Source of the DNA: CAYMUN01 sp964393835
Lineage (GTDB): Bacteria; Patescibacteriota; Saccharimonadia; Saccharimonadales; UBA4665
Length of the DNA: 64,000 nt
Direction: 5' to 3'
Assembly (NCBI GenBank): GCA_964393835.1
Contig: CAYMUN010000002.1
Span: 15,554 to 79,553 of the forward strand
Part shown: piece after piece, positions 51,245 to 59,549 of the stretch
How the letters are laid out: each line of letters opens with the position of its first letter
Position numbering within the stretch: position 1 is the first letter of the stretch
Notes under the pieces: model-generated
What the model saw: the letters and a program-made list of their open reading frames with translations, nothing else
What the model was told of the DNA's origin: nothing
The model's database searches: none
Program-made: the position numbers and the translations under genes

Positions 51245-51880
51245 TTAGGTGGTGGTGGCGCTGTGGCCTTTACCGAGATCGGTTAGGAGATTGCTGAGCT
51301 CTTTGGTGGCAACTTTGGTAATGTCGATAGCTTCGTTGGTGGCGACCATGGCGCCTTGGACAAGCTCCTGGATGTTTTTGACATCCTTACGCCACAGGAA
51401 ACGAATTGTCTGAGTATTATTAATAAAGTGGTCGGAAGTAACCGTTAGTGAGCCAAAAAATGGCCCCATATCAGCCTGGATGTTCTTAATGTCCCTGAGC
51501 GGCACACTAACGGTTTGCTCGACCTTAAAAAACGTCCGGTAGACAATTGTCAGCTTGTGTCGGTCGACCGTAATAGTATCAGGGAAAAGCGCGAACGAGT
51601 TGGCACTGGTAATGACCTCTTGAGCTTCACGGGTAACCTGTTTGAGCTTTTTTAATTCCTCAGTGGCCTTGTCTTCTTTGCCACCAGGCTTACGCTTGGT
51701 TCCAGGGCGGCGAGCAACATGGTCAAATGGATTAAAATGCAAAAAAATGCGTCTTTTTTGGAACATGTGGGCAGCAAATTTGGATTTAACGTGTTCTGTC
51801 CGGCCAGCGCGCCGTAGCGCGTAATCGCCCAGGGCCCGGGTCTCAGTTACATCAATGGTATTTGCTTGTGGATCGTGCAT
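51245..51880 (-). CDS. Hypothetical protein with PH-like domain
   Basis: About 211 residues from ATG 51880, defined by AAGGAGG five to six bases upstream. After a basic region, ALFPDTITVDRHKLTIVYRTFFKVEQTVSVPLRDIKNIQADMG has the strand order of bacterial PH-like domains. No membrane helix. A possible membrane- or protein-binding factor, by weak resemblance only. Confidence 0.5.
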   Translation of the reverse strand: MHDPQANTIDVTETRALGDYALRRAGRTEHVKSKFAAHMFQKRRIFLHFNPFDHVARRPGTKRKPGGKEDKATEELKKLKQVTREAQEVITSANSFALFPDTITVDRHKLTIVYRTFFKVEQTVSVPLRDIKNIQADMGPFFGSLTVTSDHFINNTQTIRFLWRKDVKNIQELVQGAMVATNEAIDITKVATKELSNLLTDLGKGHSATTT

Positions 51881-51947
51881 TATGCCTCCTTTCGCCCAAC
51901 AGTTACCCAAGAATAGCGAAAAGACGGCTTTGTATCAGTTAACTATC

Positions 51948-53270
51948 TCACGAAAAGCGGAGTGCGACAGGGGTGGTGCTGTGCCGCACCATCAAGCGGG
52001 CAATTTCCCGCTGCAGCCGATCTTCAATCTGTAATACTCCCCCGATCATTGATAACAGGTTAAACTGGGGTTCACCCCAATGCTCGCCAAAGATATCGCC
52101 AGGGGGTTTAGGTTCATCTTCAATCGGGGGCAATCGGTAGTCTTCGGAGCAGATCAAGGCTATAAAAGCCTCGGTAGCAGCTTGGTTAACTTCCAGTTCG
52201 AGACTCACCGCCAACTCTTCGTACCAGATCTCGAGCAGTTGCTTGATCTGCTCGGCTTCCGGCTCGTCTAAGCGCTCGGTCATGGCTAATTCATGGAGCC
52301 GATTGGCGGTTTCAGCGATTTTTACGACTAGCTCGCCGGTGGCCACTGCCACTTCTGGCTTGGCGGTCTCAATAATCACGGCCAGCTCCTCCCGGAAGGT
52401 TTCTGGGAGAACATGCAGTAATACCTCTGTTGGCTCGACGGCCGCTTCCGGGATTTTTATAGCCTCTTGAAGCCTTACTAACACTGGTAAGTGTGGGCTT
52501 ATAATCTCAGGCTCATCTCCTATCATTGGGGTTTCGTCGACTTCAAATTGGAGCTGGTCAGGTTGGAAATCTTCGGACTTGATGAGCTCGATAAACGCGG
52601 CTGTGGATTCCTCGTCAACTTCCAGCTCGAGACGTATCGCCGACTCTTCGTACCATTCGCCCAGCAATTGCTGGAGCTCTTCCGCCTCTGGATTTTCCAG
52701 CTGGTCGATTATTGCCAATTCGTGGAGCCGATCGGCAGCTGTGGCAATTTCTACTAGCATTACCCCTGTTGCCACGACTTCCGGCTCGTCATCATCAGCC
52801 CCGGCCATAATTTCCACTAGACCCTCTTGCATGGCTACCGGCAGGGCCTGAATCAGTGTCTCGGTATGCTCCACACTTTCCTCAGGTAGTTCCATTACTT
52901 CGTGTACCCTGACAAGGATAGGGTTTGATTTGGCCTCATTTACTTCTATGGCAGCTAGGGATTGAGGCTGTGGGGCGAAATACTCTGGTGGTGCTATCGG
53001 TTGAGGCAAAATCATGCTAATTTGACGGTCAAATTCAACTTGAGGCAAGGCTGGCATCGGCTGGCTGGAAGACTTCGAAGCCTCTCGGGCAAACACCGTA
53101 GTTTCAGGTCGTTCCGGCCTGAGGGTTACTACTTCTACGATTGCAGGTGACTCTTTGGAGGTTGGGCCTATGGCTTTAACCACTATTTCCTCAATAACTT
53201 CCGCCGGCTGTGCTATTATTTGCTTTTTTGCGGCGACAAATTTTTGCGGCGGGGTGGCGGCTGCGGCCAT
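51948..53270 (-). CDS. Protein with tandem 125-residue repeats, probably the C-terminal part of a frameshifted gene
   Basis: 440 residues from the first ATG in frame. Two copies of a domain of about 125 residues follow a Pro/Gln-rich N-terminus. Copy 1 runs from NPILVRVHEVMELPEESVE to FIELIKSEDF, and copy 2 from LPVLVRLQEAIKIPEAAVE to FIALICSEDY. Both have RLHELA, (E)PEAE-(Q/E)LQQLL and (E)WYEE blocks in order. The frame stays open upstream of the ATG to 53350, through a proline-rich PKPPQSPKPPETR stretch, and no ribosome site precedes the ATG. This suggests that it continues the 53673-53317 gene after a +1 shift. Domain family unknown. Confidence 0.6.
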   Translation of the reverse strand: MAAAATPPQKFVAAKKQIIAQPAEVIEEIVVKAIGPTSKESPAIVEVVTLRPERPETTVFAREASKSSSQPMPALPQVEFDRQISMILPQPIAPPEYFAPQPQSLAAIEVNEAKSNPILVRVHEVMELPEESVEHTETLIQALPVAMQEGLVEIMAGADDDEPEVVATGVMLVEIATAADRLHELAIIDQLENPEAEELQQLLGEWYEESAIRLELEVDEESTAAFIELIKSEDFQPDQLQFEVDETPMIGDEPEIISPHLPVLVRLQEAIKIPEAAVEPTEVLLHVLPETFREELAVIIETAKPEVAVATGELVVKIAETANRLHELAMTERLDEPEAEQIKQLLEIWYEELAVSLELEVNQAATEAFIALICSEDYRLPPIEDEPKPPGDIFGEHWGEPQFNLLSMIGGVLQIEDRLQREIARLMVRHSTTPVALRFS

Positions 53271-53316
53271 CTCGAGGGTTATGACTGGCGTTTGCCGAAC
53301 TGGGTTTGTCCGAGTT

Positions 53317-53673
53317 TCAGGCGGCTTGGGCGACTGGGGTGGCTTGGGCTGATTTTAAAAAAGCTTCGATTGCGGCTGGCTCTATCTCTTTCTGTTGTTT
53401 GCGGACAAAGAAATTTCCAGCATCTAGGGGCTCGACGCCCCCCATTGCCCCCATTTCAACCGTGGTATCTAGGGCTATACGAGCTGATTCACAGGCAGCG
53501 AGAGCCCTGGATAGGGTGGTAAGCTCACCGGTTGTGTGATCAAGGACTGGCTGGTCAGCCAAGGTTTCCATACCCTTGGCTTGTAGGTCGTCTCGGACAT
53601 AGGTTTCCCAAGCTTCGATTTCAACCATGGGAGTTAGGTCAGGGCTGCGGCCGGGGTGTGGTTCGGTAGACAT
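53317..53673 (-). CDS. Hypothetical protein, possible N-terminal part of the tandem-repeat gene
   Basis: 118 residues from ATG 53673. TATACT (53682-53687) ends eight bases upstream, again a leaderless arrangement. Helical, with TLSRALAACESARIALDTTVEMGAMGG. The frame ends shortly after a run of six T and four A (around 53355-53365). A one-base shift there would join it to the repeat protein downstream. It could also be a complete small protein. Confidence 0.55.
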   Translation of the reverse strand: MSTEPHPGRSPDLTPMVEIEAWETYVRDDLQAKGMETLADQPVLDHTTGELTTLSRALAACESARIALDTTVEMGAMGGVEPLDAGNFFVRKQQKEIEPAAIEAFLKSAQATPVAQAA

Positions 53674-53703
53674 TGCTTTATAGTATACCAATGCTAACGC
53701 TTT

Positions 53704-54267
53704 TTAGCGCTTTTGGGGTTTCTGTTTGTAGCGGGAGCCACCAGCAATGGCAATGGAAGCGAAGAGAGCCAGGATGGCCAGACTACCGACAGCGATGATA
53801 ATGACGCTCGAGCCTTTGTTGCTAAGCGTGGCCGGACTATCAGCACCAGCAGTAACGCGCACCAGATATTGGAGCTGAAATTTAGGAAAACTGTCGTCCT
53901 GAGCTGAGCCGCGAGCAATAACCGTATACACGCCAGGCTTCGGGAATTCAACGCTGGAAGTACTGCTCAATGTTGATCCGCTAAAATAGGGTCGTAAAGG
54001 AGCAGCTTGAATCACGTTACCATTTAGTTGCACGACTATCTGACAGTCACAATTGGCCAGGCTAAAGCTGTTTTTAACGTCGGCGAATGAGACGTTGAGT
54101 GTAACGGGGACGGCAGCCGAGGGGCTGTCCTCAGGCGGGATGTGCAGCACCCCGGAAATACCATGGTCTTGCTTGAGTACGTGAGCGCTAGCCAGTGGTA
54201 TATTGCCGAGAGCTATGATCACCAGAGCGGCTAGGCTGAGGTTAATTAGTTTTTTGGCTGTAGCCAT
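53704..54267 (-). CDS. Secreted CopC/YtkA-like protein with C-terminal membrane anchor
   Basis: 187 residues: signal peptide (1-28, ending PLASA), then an immunoglobulin-like beta domain starting at HVLKQDHGISGVLHIPPEDSP, with a Cys pair (NCDCQIVV), and a C-terminal membrane helix (about 155-177) with basic tail. The mature N-terminal His next to the cleavage site and the later HIPPEDSP recall CopC/PcoC copper-binding proteins. Copper binding is an inference. It overlaps the ferric-reductase-like gene by 26 bp. Confidence 0.65.
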   Translation of the reverse strand: MATAKKLINLSLAALVIIALGNIPLASAHVLKQDHGISGVLHIPPEDSPSAAVPVTLNVSFADVKNSFSLANCDCQIVVQLNGNVIQAAPLRPYFSGSTLSSTSSVEFPKPGVYTVIARGSAQDDSFPKFQLQYLVRVTAGADSPATLSNKGSSVIIIAVGSLAILALFASIAIAGGSRYKQKPQKR

Positions 54268-55000
54268 GGCTTTTCCCTTTTATCGGATTGTATCCTAGTT
54301 TTTGGCCGTAGCCGTAGTTAAACACCGCTATTAGTAGCACAGCCGCGTAGCTGATAGCCAGGATCTGCCAGATGGTGGGATGGTCAGTCCGGATAAAGGC
54401 CAGGTAGGCATGCAGACATAGCAGTAGCCCGGCCGTAATACTTAGGACGATCAGCACTGGCCACTCGGTAGCATGCACACCGATAGTAAAGGCGTGGAAG
54501 AGTCCGAGCAGCAAGGCGACATAAACAAAGCGGTGCAGTCGGAACCACCAGATACCCAGGCCATGAAAGGCCCGGTCAAACGAGGTAAAAGCCATGGCCA
54601 GTAAGATCAACAGCGCCAGGCTACCGACAGCGAATGACTGCTGATAGTTGGCTGGCAGATCAAGCGGGTTGGCGGTCTTAAACAGGGCGACGTAGGTAAT
54701 AGTCACGTGTAAGCTGGCAAACCAGGCACCACCGATACCGAGCAGGCGACGGGCATCACTCATGATGGCCTTGCCGGGCAACCGCGGCCAGGCACCATAT
54801 ACCGGCCCGATAGCTACGGCCAGGCTGATCAGGCCAACCGCCAGCCAGGCATACGCCTCTTCTAGCCGAGTAGCAAACAGTGTCGAACCGCTGTAAGATA
54901 CGCTGACCCACCACCAGGCCTCCAGCGTCACCAGGACGATGGCGATACCGATGTATAAGCGGATCCCTCGCCGCCATTTGTTCCAGGTATCGATCAGCAA
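54242..55000 (-). CDS. Ferric-reductase-like transmembrane protein (MsrQ/FRD family)
   Basis: 252 residues with about seven membrane helices. The FRD domain has paired histidines on two helices: WFASLHVTITYVALF near 105-119 and LHRFVYVALLLGLFHAF near 155-172, which would hold b-type hemes. No FAD/NAD domain is fused, as in MsrQ and YedZ-type heme proteins. It should pass electrons across the membrane to a partner on the outside. The CopC-like gene downstream is the closest candidate. Confidence 0.8.
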   Translation of the reverse strand: MLIDTWNKWRRGIRLYIGIAIVLVTLEAWWWVSVSYSGSTLFATRLEEAYAWLAVGLISLAVAIGPVYGAWPRLPGKAIMSDARRLLGIGGAWFASLHVTITYVALFKTANPLDLPANYQQSFAVGSLALLILLAMAFTSFDRAFHGLGIWWFRLHRFVYVALLLGLFHAFTIGVHATEWPVLIVLSITAGLLLCLHAYLAFIRTDHPTIWQILAISYAAVLLIAVFNYGYGQKLGYNPIKGKSHGYSQKTN

Positions 55001-55143
55001 GACATTACTCCGCGTGCGGTAACGGTAGCTTCCATATTTCTCCTGCGGTTATTAAGCTACTTAACTAAGCTTAAGCCAAAATTTCTGATAACCAAAGGAT
55101 AGACCCGCGAAAGTTCGGCTATAAACGGTATACTAGAGGGCAT

Positions 55144-55785
55144 ATGAATGCCCGCGCTTGCCAAATTATTGCCTGGATACTCAGCTTGATTGTCTGCGCC
55201 CTGGCCGTACTGGTATGGGGCATTAATTATCGCTGGCAGATCTTGCCCATCAATAATTACGTGCTGTTCCCGCTCCTGGGTTTACTGGCCTTTAGTATCA
55301 TGTGGTCGCACTATATTGCCGCGGCAGTGCGCGAGTTAGCCGGTCTCCAAGCCGGTGTTTTAAAGACTTACTTCAACGTCACCAGCCTAGTGGTGCTAGT
55401 ACTGATCTGCTTGCATCCCGGACTGTTGATTTACCAGCGATTTCGCGATGGCTACGGTTTGCCGCCGCATAGCTATGAGAGTTACGTGGCACCCGGAATG
55501 GGTTGGATAACGCTACTCGGCACCGCCAGCTTGCTAGTTTTTTTGGCCTATGAGTTCCGTAGAGTATTTGGCCAGCGACCCTGGTGGCACTTGGTGGCCG
55601 AAGCCGGCGACGTGGCCATGCTGGCTATCCTTTATCATGGCTTCCGTCTGGGCAGCCAGCTGCAAATCGGCTGGTTTCGCTGGATTTGGCTGTTTTACGC
55701 AGTGACTCTGGTCACCGTCCTAATCCGTAAATATGCTAACACCTACTACTATAAAAAGCCCGCTCTGGGAGCGGACTCTTTATAG
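55144..55785 (+). CDS. Second heme-type membrane protein, FRD-like
   Basis: 213 residues, five to six membrane helices. Histidines lie inside helices: MWSHYIAAAV (near 59), LICLHPGLLIY (near 99), and AILYHGFRLG (near 163). This is the usual arrangement in membrane cytochrome b proteins, but I cannot name the family with confidence. TATACT (55129-55134) and AGAGGG precede ATG 55144. Divergent from the FRD gene, so the two flank a shared promoter region. Confidence 0.6.
   Translation: MNARACQIIAWILSLIVCALAVLVWGINYRWQILPINNYVLFPLLGLLAFSIMWSHYIAAAVRELAGLQAGVLKTYFNVTSLVVLVLICLHPGLLIYQRFRDGYGLPPHSYESYVAPGMGWITLLGTASLLVFLAYEFRRVFGQRPWWHLVAEAGDVAMLAILYHGFRLGSQLQIGWFRWIWLFYAVTLVTVLIRKYANTYYYKKPALGADSL
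55754..55780 (-). terminator. Terminator of the 29-codon gene
   Basis: CCGCTC-CCA-GAGCGG followed by GCTTTTTAT on the minus strand (55760-55774 for the stem). It lies inside the last codons of the plus-strand gene and also works for it, with a weaker T run. Confidence 0.65.
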
Positions 55786-55799
55786 TTCTTGCTTGGTCG

Positions 55800-55889
55800 T
55801 TACAGCTTTTTGAGCCAACGATCAATCTTGAGCAATCCCTGGTTAGAGGTGACTGTCAGCTCAAACGATAAACCATTACTGGTTTTCAT
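55800..55889 (-). CDS. 29-residue microprotein with its own strong promoter and terminator
   Basis: An open frame of 30 codons including stop: MKTSNGLSFELTVTSNQG followed by LLKIDRWLKKL. Amphipathic and basic at the C-terminus. AAAGG lies about eight bases upstream. The unit is bounded by a consensus promoter (55944-55971) and a terminator (55754-55780), so the RNA would be about 185 nt. It could be a real peptide or a small non-coding RNA that happens to contain this frame. Confidence 0.45.
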   Translation of the reverse strand: MKTSNGLSFELTVTSNQGLLKIDRWLKKL

Positions 55890-55943
55890 ATGCGGGCCTT
55901 TCGTTTATTTTTTGGTTTTTGTTTGTGATCACTAACACTATGT

Positions 55944-55971
55944 ATTATACACAACTTTGCTATTTTGTCAA
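55944..55971 (-). promoter_or_regulatory. Consensus sigma-70 promoter upstream of the microprotein
   Basis: Perfect TTGACA (55966-55971), a 16-bp spacer and perfect TATAAT (55944-55949) on the minus strand. One of the strongest promoter matches in the window. Start of transcription near 55937. Confidence 0.75.
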
Positions 55972-56047
55972 ATCCGTGTACAGCACTTTTTGTTTTTTAG
56001 ATCTCATAGATAATAATAGCGCTTGCCTTATAGCCGGGCAAGCCCGA

Positions 56048-56404
56048 TTAAGGCCTAATCGTTGTATTTTTTGCGGAGCGCATAGTAGCCCAAAACATAG
56101 CGACCGCTATCAAACAAAGTAGTACGGAAACGCCCATCAGCACCGGATTAAGATGGTGTTTTGCAGGAACAGTAACAGGGGCCGGGGCTTGCGAAGTAAT
56201 AGCACTGAGGCTGACCGTCGTCAGCGGTGTGGATTGCAAAGCAATACCACCATTGCTACTAGTCAAGACACTACTAGCCGTACCGGGCTGGACTGCTCCC
56301 GATTTAGCGGCCAGGGAACCGGTCTGGTTAGTCGCGGCTTGCGGGGTCTGGGTCGTTGTTTGGGTACCGCTGCCTGGAACAGTAGTAAGTCGAGGTTGTG
56401 CCAT
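56048..56404 (-). CDS. Hypothetical bitopic Thr/Gln-rich protein
   Basis: About 118 residues from ATG 56404. A TTG six codons upstream is an alternative. The N-terminal 80 residues are Thr/Gln/Ser/Ala-rich and disordered, followed by one membrane helix (about 90-110) and a short tail. The order suggests an N-cytoplasmic or tail-anchored protein. No family. Confidence 0.5.
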   Translation of the reverse strand: MAQPRLTTVPGSGTQTTTQTPQAATNQTGSLAAKSGAVQPGTASSVLTSSNGGIALQSTPLTTVSLSAITSQAPAPVTVPAKHHLNPVLMGVSVLLCLIAVAMFWATMRSAKNTTIRP

Positions 56405-56458
56405 CTCCTTATTGTAAAGCAAGGCAGAGAAATCTAACAGGCACCTTTCTAAAGCCTG

Positions 56459-56911
56459 CTACTGGACGATGAGCATACCGGTGTCTCCGGAATTGAGGTG
56501 GTTATGGTAGCCGTGGCTACCGGTTTTGGTAACGGTAATGGTTTGGCTTTGGCCGGGATTGATTAGGCCGATGTTAAGCTCGGGGTCATCGGTGTGCTGG
56601 GGGTGCGGGTTGGAGTCAAACTGCAAGGCGCTCGAAGCAGTATTTTTAACGGTAACTTTATCGCCGGCCTTAACAGTTAGCGATGCCGGGCTAAAGCCGC
56701 TGTCGCTGTAGGTGATAGTATTAGTCGCTGCGGTGCTGGCACTGGCCTGGGTATTGGCCCGCGTTGAAGTGTCAGCTTTTTTAGCTGGCTCGTTACTGGT
56801 ATTCGAAGTGGTATTTTTGGTAGTAGTGTCAGATTTGTTACTGAGGAGCGCCAAAGCGCCACCGCCAGCTATAATTACGACCGCGATTACCGCTAAAATC
56901 CATTTGTTCAT
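56459..56911 (-). CDS. Membrane-anchored cupredoxin-like protein lacking the usual Cys
   Basis: 150 residues. One N-terminal helix (4-23), a Thr/Ser/Lys linker to about residue 65, then a cupredoxin fold: ITYSDSGFSPASLTVKAGDKVTVKN, FDSNPHPQHTDDPELN and GSHGYHNHLNSGDTGMLIV. Type 1 copper sites have Cys about where this reads Asn between the two His of YHNH. The His in NPHPQH and the HGYHNH group remain, so a type 2-like or other copper site is possible. Electron transfer of the blue-copper type is not supported. Confidence 0.75.
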   Translation of the reverse strand: MNKWILAVIAVVIIAGGGALALLSNKSDTTTKNTTSNTSNEPAKKADTSTRANTQASASTAATNTITYSDSGFSPASLTVKAGDKVTVKNTASSALQFDSNPHPQHTDDPELNIGLINPGQSQTITVTKTGSHGYHNHLNSGDTGMLIVQ

Positions 56912-56954
56912 ACCTAGCCCCCGTTTACTTGTAGGTATAGTATACTCCTTAACG

Positions 56955-57374
56955 TTACACGCCGATCAAGCCAATGATCAGGCCCATCAACATGATGGTC
57001 ACGAATTCGTGACTAATGGTGATGAGGGTCAACATCGGCGGCCGGCTCTCAAACGCGTCGTGCGTGATAAAGCGGGCCCCAGTGAAACCAAGCCATAGCC
57101 AAAAAGCTGTCGTCAGGGTGTCCTGCAAAAAGCTGTCGTGGAAAAACTGGTTTGCCAGGTAGGCCACATGCGCTAGCACGTAAGCCGTAATCAGGCTGAC
57201 AATCATCGTCACGACGATCGGCTGCCAGACCATACCCTTATTTTTTGTCATATCGATCTTGGCCAGTTTAATCCAAATATTCCCGAATACCGACCGCGCG
57301 TACCAGATACTGCCGACTATCATTGAACTCAGCATCGCTAAAACGACTGCTAAGAAGTTAACTTGCACGTCCAT
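56955..57374 (-). CDS. DUF1761 membrane protein
   Basis: 139 residues with four membrane helices. NFLAVVLAMLSSMIVGSIWYARSVFGNIWIKL near the start is the DUF1761 signature, and FWLWLGFTGARFITHDAFESRP follows in the third helix region. Function unknown. GGAGG lies about six bases upstream of the ATG. Confidence 0.82.
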   Translation of the reverse strand: MDVQVNFLAVVLAMLSSMIVGSIWYARSVFGNIWIKLAKIDMTKNKGMVWQPIVVTMIVSLITAYVLAHVAYLANQFFHDSFLQDTLTTAFWLWLGFTGARFITHDAFESRPPMLTLITISHEFVTIMLMGLIIGLIGV

Positions 57375-57424
57375 TGCACTGTCCTCCGTTAATACTGGAA
57401 TTGTATGCCAAAATATGTGATTTT

Positions 57425-57444
57425 ACCACTACACTGTGGTTTTT
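57425..57444 (+). terminator. Weak hairpin with T run
   Basis: ACCAC-TACACT-GTGGT followed by TTTT. Short stem. It lies between two minus-strand genes, so its use is unclear. Confidence 0.25.
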
Positions 57445-57537
57445 CTTTGCCGGACTTTATCGTTGGCGTGCACGGCCATGGCGATAAAAATTCCCTGAGG
57501 TAGGGTAAGCCCTAGTTCCGCTCTTTGTGAGTTTGGG

Positions 57538-58101
57538 CTAGCTGGAGAGTTGGAGGCCTAGGAAGTTAAAGGTGGCTTTGGTCATGGGGGTCAGGGCACA
57601 GTCACCTTGGGTGGGGACAACCAGGCCGGTGCCAGTTAGTTTGCCGCCAGGATACGTGCCGTCAAAAACGATCACCGTGCCGATGGCCGGGCCGTTGTAG
57701 GTGCCAGAACGGTGAACCAGCTGGATCCCCCCATTGATGGTTACAGGGATGGTAAAAGACCAACTGCCGCCACCGGCAACCGACAGGCAGGTACCGGAAT
57801 AAGTGGCCTTAAAGCCGACGGTTCCCGGGCCGGCAATCGGTTTGCCCTCAAATGTGCCGGCACAGTTTAGCGTGCCGGTTTCGCCAAATGACTGGTTAGT
57901 GCCGGAGGTTGGAGTTAGTAACTGAACGCCTGGCGACAAATTAAGTGGTATAGAAGCCGAGCAAACCCCGAGCGTGCCGCCGGCCGCCGTAGCTTTAGGA
58001 GCAATCAGGATAGCCAACGCCAATATAAGCGCCAAACCAATTAGAGTACCGATAATAACTTTGGTTCGGGTTTTGGTAGTGTGATGTACAAGTGCGTGCA
58101 T
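57538..58101 (-). CDS. Secreted beta-rich protein
   Basis: 187 residues. A basic N-terminus and one hydrophobic helix (about 15-38, signal peptide or anchor) are followed by a Gly/Thr-rich beta domain with three cysteines. Repeated G-T-(G/L)-x-x-G/C patterns (GETGTLNCAGTFEGKPIAGPGTVGF, YNGPAIGTVIVF) look like an allergen V5/TctB-like or avidin-like sandwich, but no family is recognised. GGGAGG upstream of the ATG. Confidence 0.5.
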   Translation of the reverse strand: MHALVHHTTKTRTKVIIGTLIGLALILALAILIAPKATAAGGTLGVCSASIPLNLSPGVQLLTPTSGTNQSFGETGTLNCAGTFEGKPIAGPGTVGFKATYSGTCLSVAGGGSWSFTIPVTINGGIQLVHRSGTYNGPAIGTVIVFDGTYPGGKLTGTGLVVPTQGDCALTPMTKATFNFLGLQLSS

Positions 58102-58158
58102 ATGCTGTCCTCCCTATAGCCTTAATTATACGCTTCCTCGCAAATCAGGTCAGCGGAA

Positions 58159-59514
58159 TCAGGCGCCAGGGGTAAGTTGGGCTTCGATATCCAGGGCTAG
58201 CTGGATGTCTGAGCCCTCGATTTGTCGAACTAGCATAGTGACATGGCCATTTTTTTGGCGAATAACTCGCGGTTTGGAGTCTGTAGTGGGAATCTCTATG
58301 ATCGAATCTTCCGGCACTTTGGCGCCTGTCCGGGCCAGGAGTTGGTAGGTTTTGTCACCACGTTTCAGTTTACGGGTTGCCCAATGTGGCAAGTGTTTGA
58401 GAGATACGGCTATCTCCGCATCTGATAATTCATAATCTCTGAGGTCTTCTAGTTTATCATATAGCTGGGCCCGAAAAGCAGCGGCACTCAGCTTGCGAGG
58501 CCGATTAGCTGCTTGTTTGAGCCGGTTTGCTAACTCCTCGCGGGCCTCAACAGTATCCAACACCCAAAGCTCGCCGAGCGATTTCATGGCCTGAGTACTG
58601 AGCTGGGAAACCCTGCTCTTGGTCACGCCCATCTGGTCAGCAATCTCTTCCATCGTTTGTACGGGCGTGTCATTTAAACCGTTGTTCTGTTTGAGTATGG
58701 TCTGCTCTCGTGGTGGTAATAACTTTAGGAGATCCTGCAGCTTGTCGAGGTCTACGCGGCGCATTGCTTCTGCCGGTACGTCAGCATCAGCAACCGGTTC
58801 GTAAGATGAGGGCAAGTAACTGCCGGCATTCATGCCCGCTGGGTCTAAAAGTTCATCCAGGCTCCTGTGGTTCGTGAACATGGTCGGTTTCACGAAACGG
58901 CCAATGTCACTGACCAAGTGGGGTGCCATTATAAATCCCGGCTTTATCTCCATGTTTCTTGCTCTTCGGACTTTAACCGGCTGGGTTAGCTGGTGTAGGC
59001 TAGCTGCCGGGTCATCGCTTTTAAGGGCGGCCTCGACCAACTGTTTATCGTGGCGGGAGATACCGTCACCACGCCCATGCTCCCGCTCAGCGTCTCTCAC
59101 GGCGCCAAACATCCGGCCAAACAAGCGCGTATTAAGCGAAGCACCTTTGGTCGGATCATGGCGCTCAACAACCCCTGGTACTACGGCTAAACCTATCTGT
59201 GTGATCTCTTCCTCGTTAAATATCGTCCCGAAAGTTTTAAAGGCTACCTTGCCGGCTACCGCGCGGGCACCGAGCCACAGCTCTTCCATAGCCTCTGGAT
59301 CACCCTCTTGGGCTCTTACTACCAGCTCTTGCTGCCTAGCCTGCGCCAGTCTCTGCTCATAGGACAAACGATATGGGGCTAAGTCGACCACACCTCCGTG
59401 GGGACTGACATCGGGCCGATCCATGACGGCAAGGGCACTGTGGTCATAGCCAAGCGCATTGACTGCCTCGTCGGGCGGCATTTGGGCGACCTGCTGGCCT
59501 CGCACACCTGTCAT
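58159..59514 (-). CDS. Alternative sigma-70 family factor
   Basis: About 451 residues from ATG 59514, with TATGAT nine bases upstream. Region 2-like part at about 60-150: VVRAQEGDPEAMEELWLGA, then EEITQIGLAVVPGVVERHDPTKGASLNTRLFGRMFGAVRDAERE, which resembles the F-x-x-Y-A-x-x-x-I-x-x-x-x-R segment. A long linker follows, then a clear region 4 at about 260-320: LLPPREQTILKQNNGL, MEEIADQMGVTKSRVSQLSTQAM, the sigma helix-turn-helix. The C-terminal 130 residues are unfamiliar. A second sigma factor in a small genome implies a special regulon. Confidence 0.75.
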   Translation of the reverse strand: MTGVRGQQVAQMPPDEAVNALGYDHSALAVMDRPDVSPHGGVVDLAPYRLSYEQRLAQARQQELVVRAQEGDPEAMEELWLGARAVAGKVAFKTFGTIFNEEEITQIGLAVVPGVVERHDPTKGASLNTRLFGRMFGAVRDAEREHGRGDGISRHDKQLVEAALKSDDPAASLHQLTQPVKVRRARNMEIKPGFIMAPHLVSDIGRFVKPTMFTNHRSLDELLDPAGMNAGSYLPSSYEPVADADVPAEAMRRVDLDKLQDLLKLLPPREQTILKQNNGLNDTPVQTMEEIADQMGVTKSRVSQLSTQAMKSLGELWVLDTVEAREELANRLKQAANRPRKLSAAAFRAQLYDKLEDLRDYELSDAEIAVSLKHLPHWATRKLKRGDKTYQLLARTGAKVPEDSIIEIPTTDSKPRVIRQKNGHVTMLVRQIEGSDIQLALDIEAQLTPGA

Positions 59515-59549
59515 CTTGCCCCTATCATACAATATAGAGCAAAAATAAG

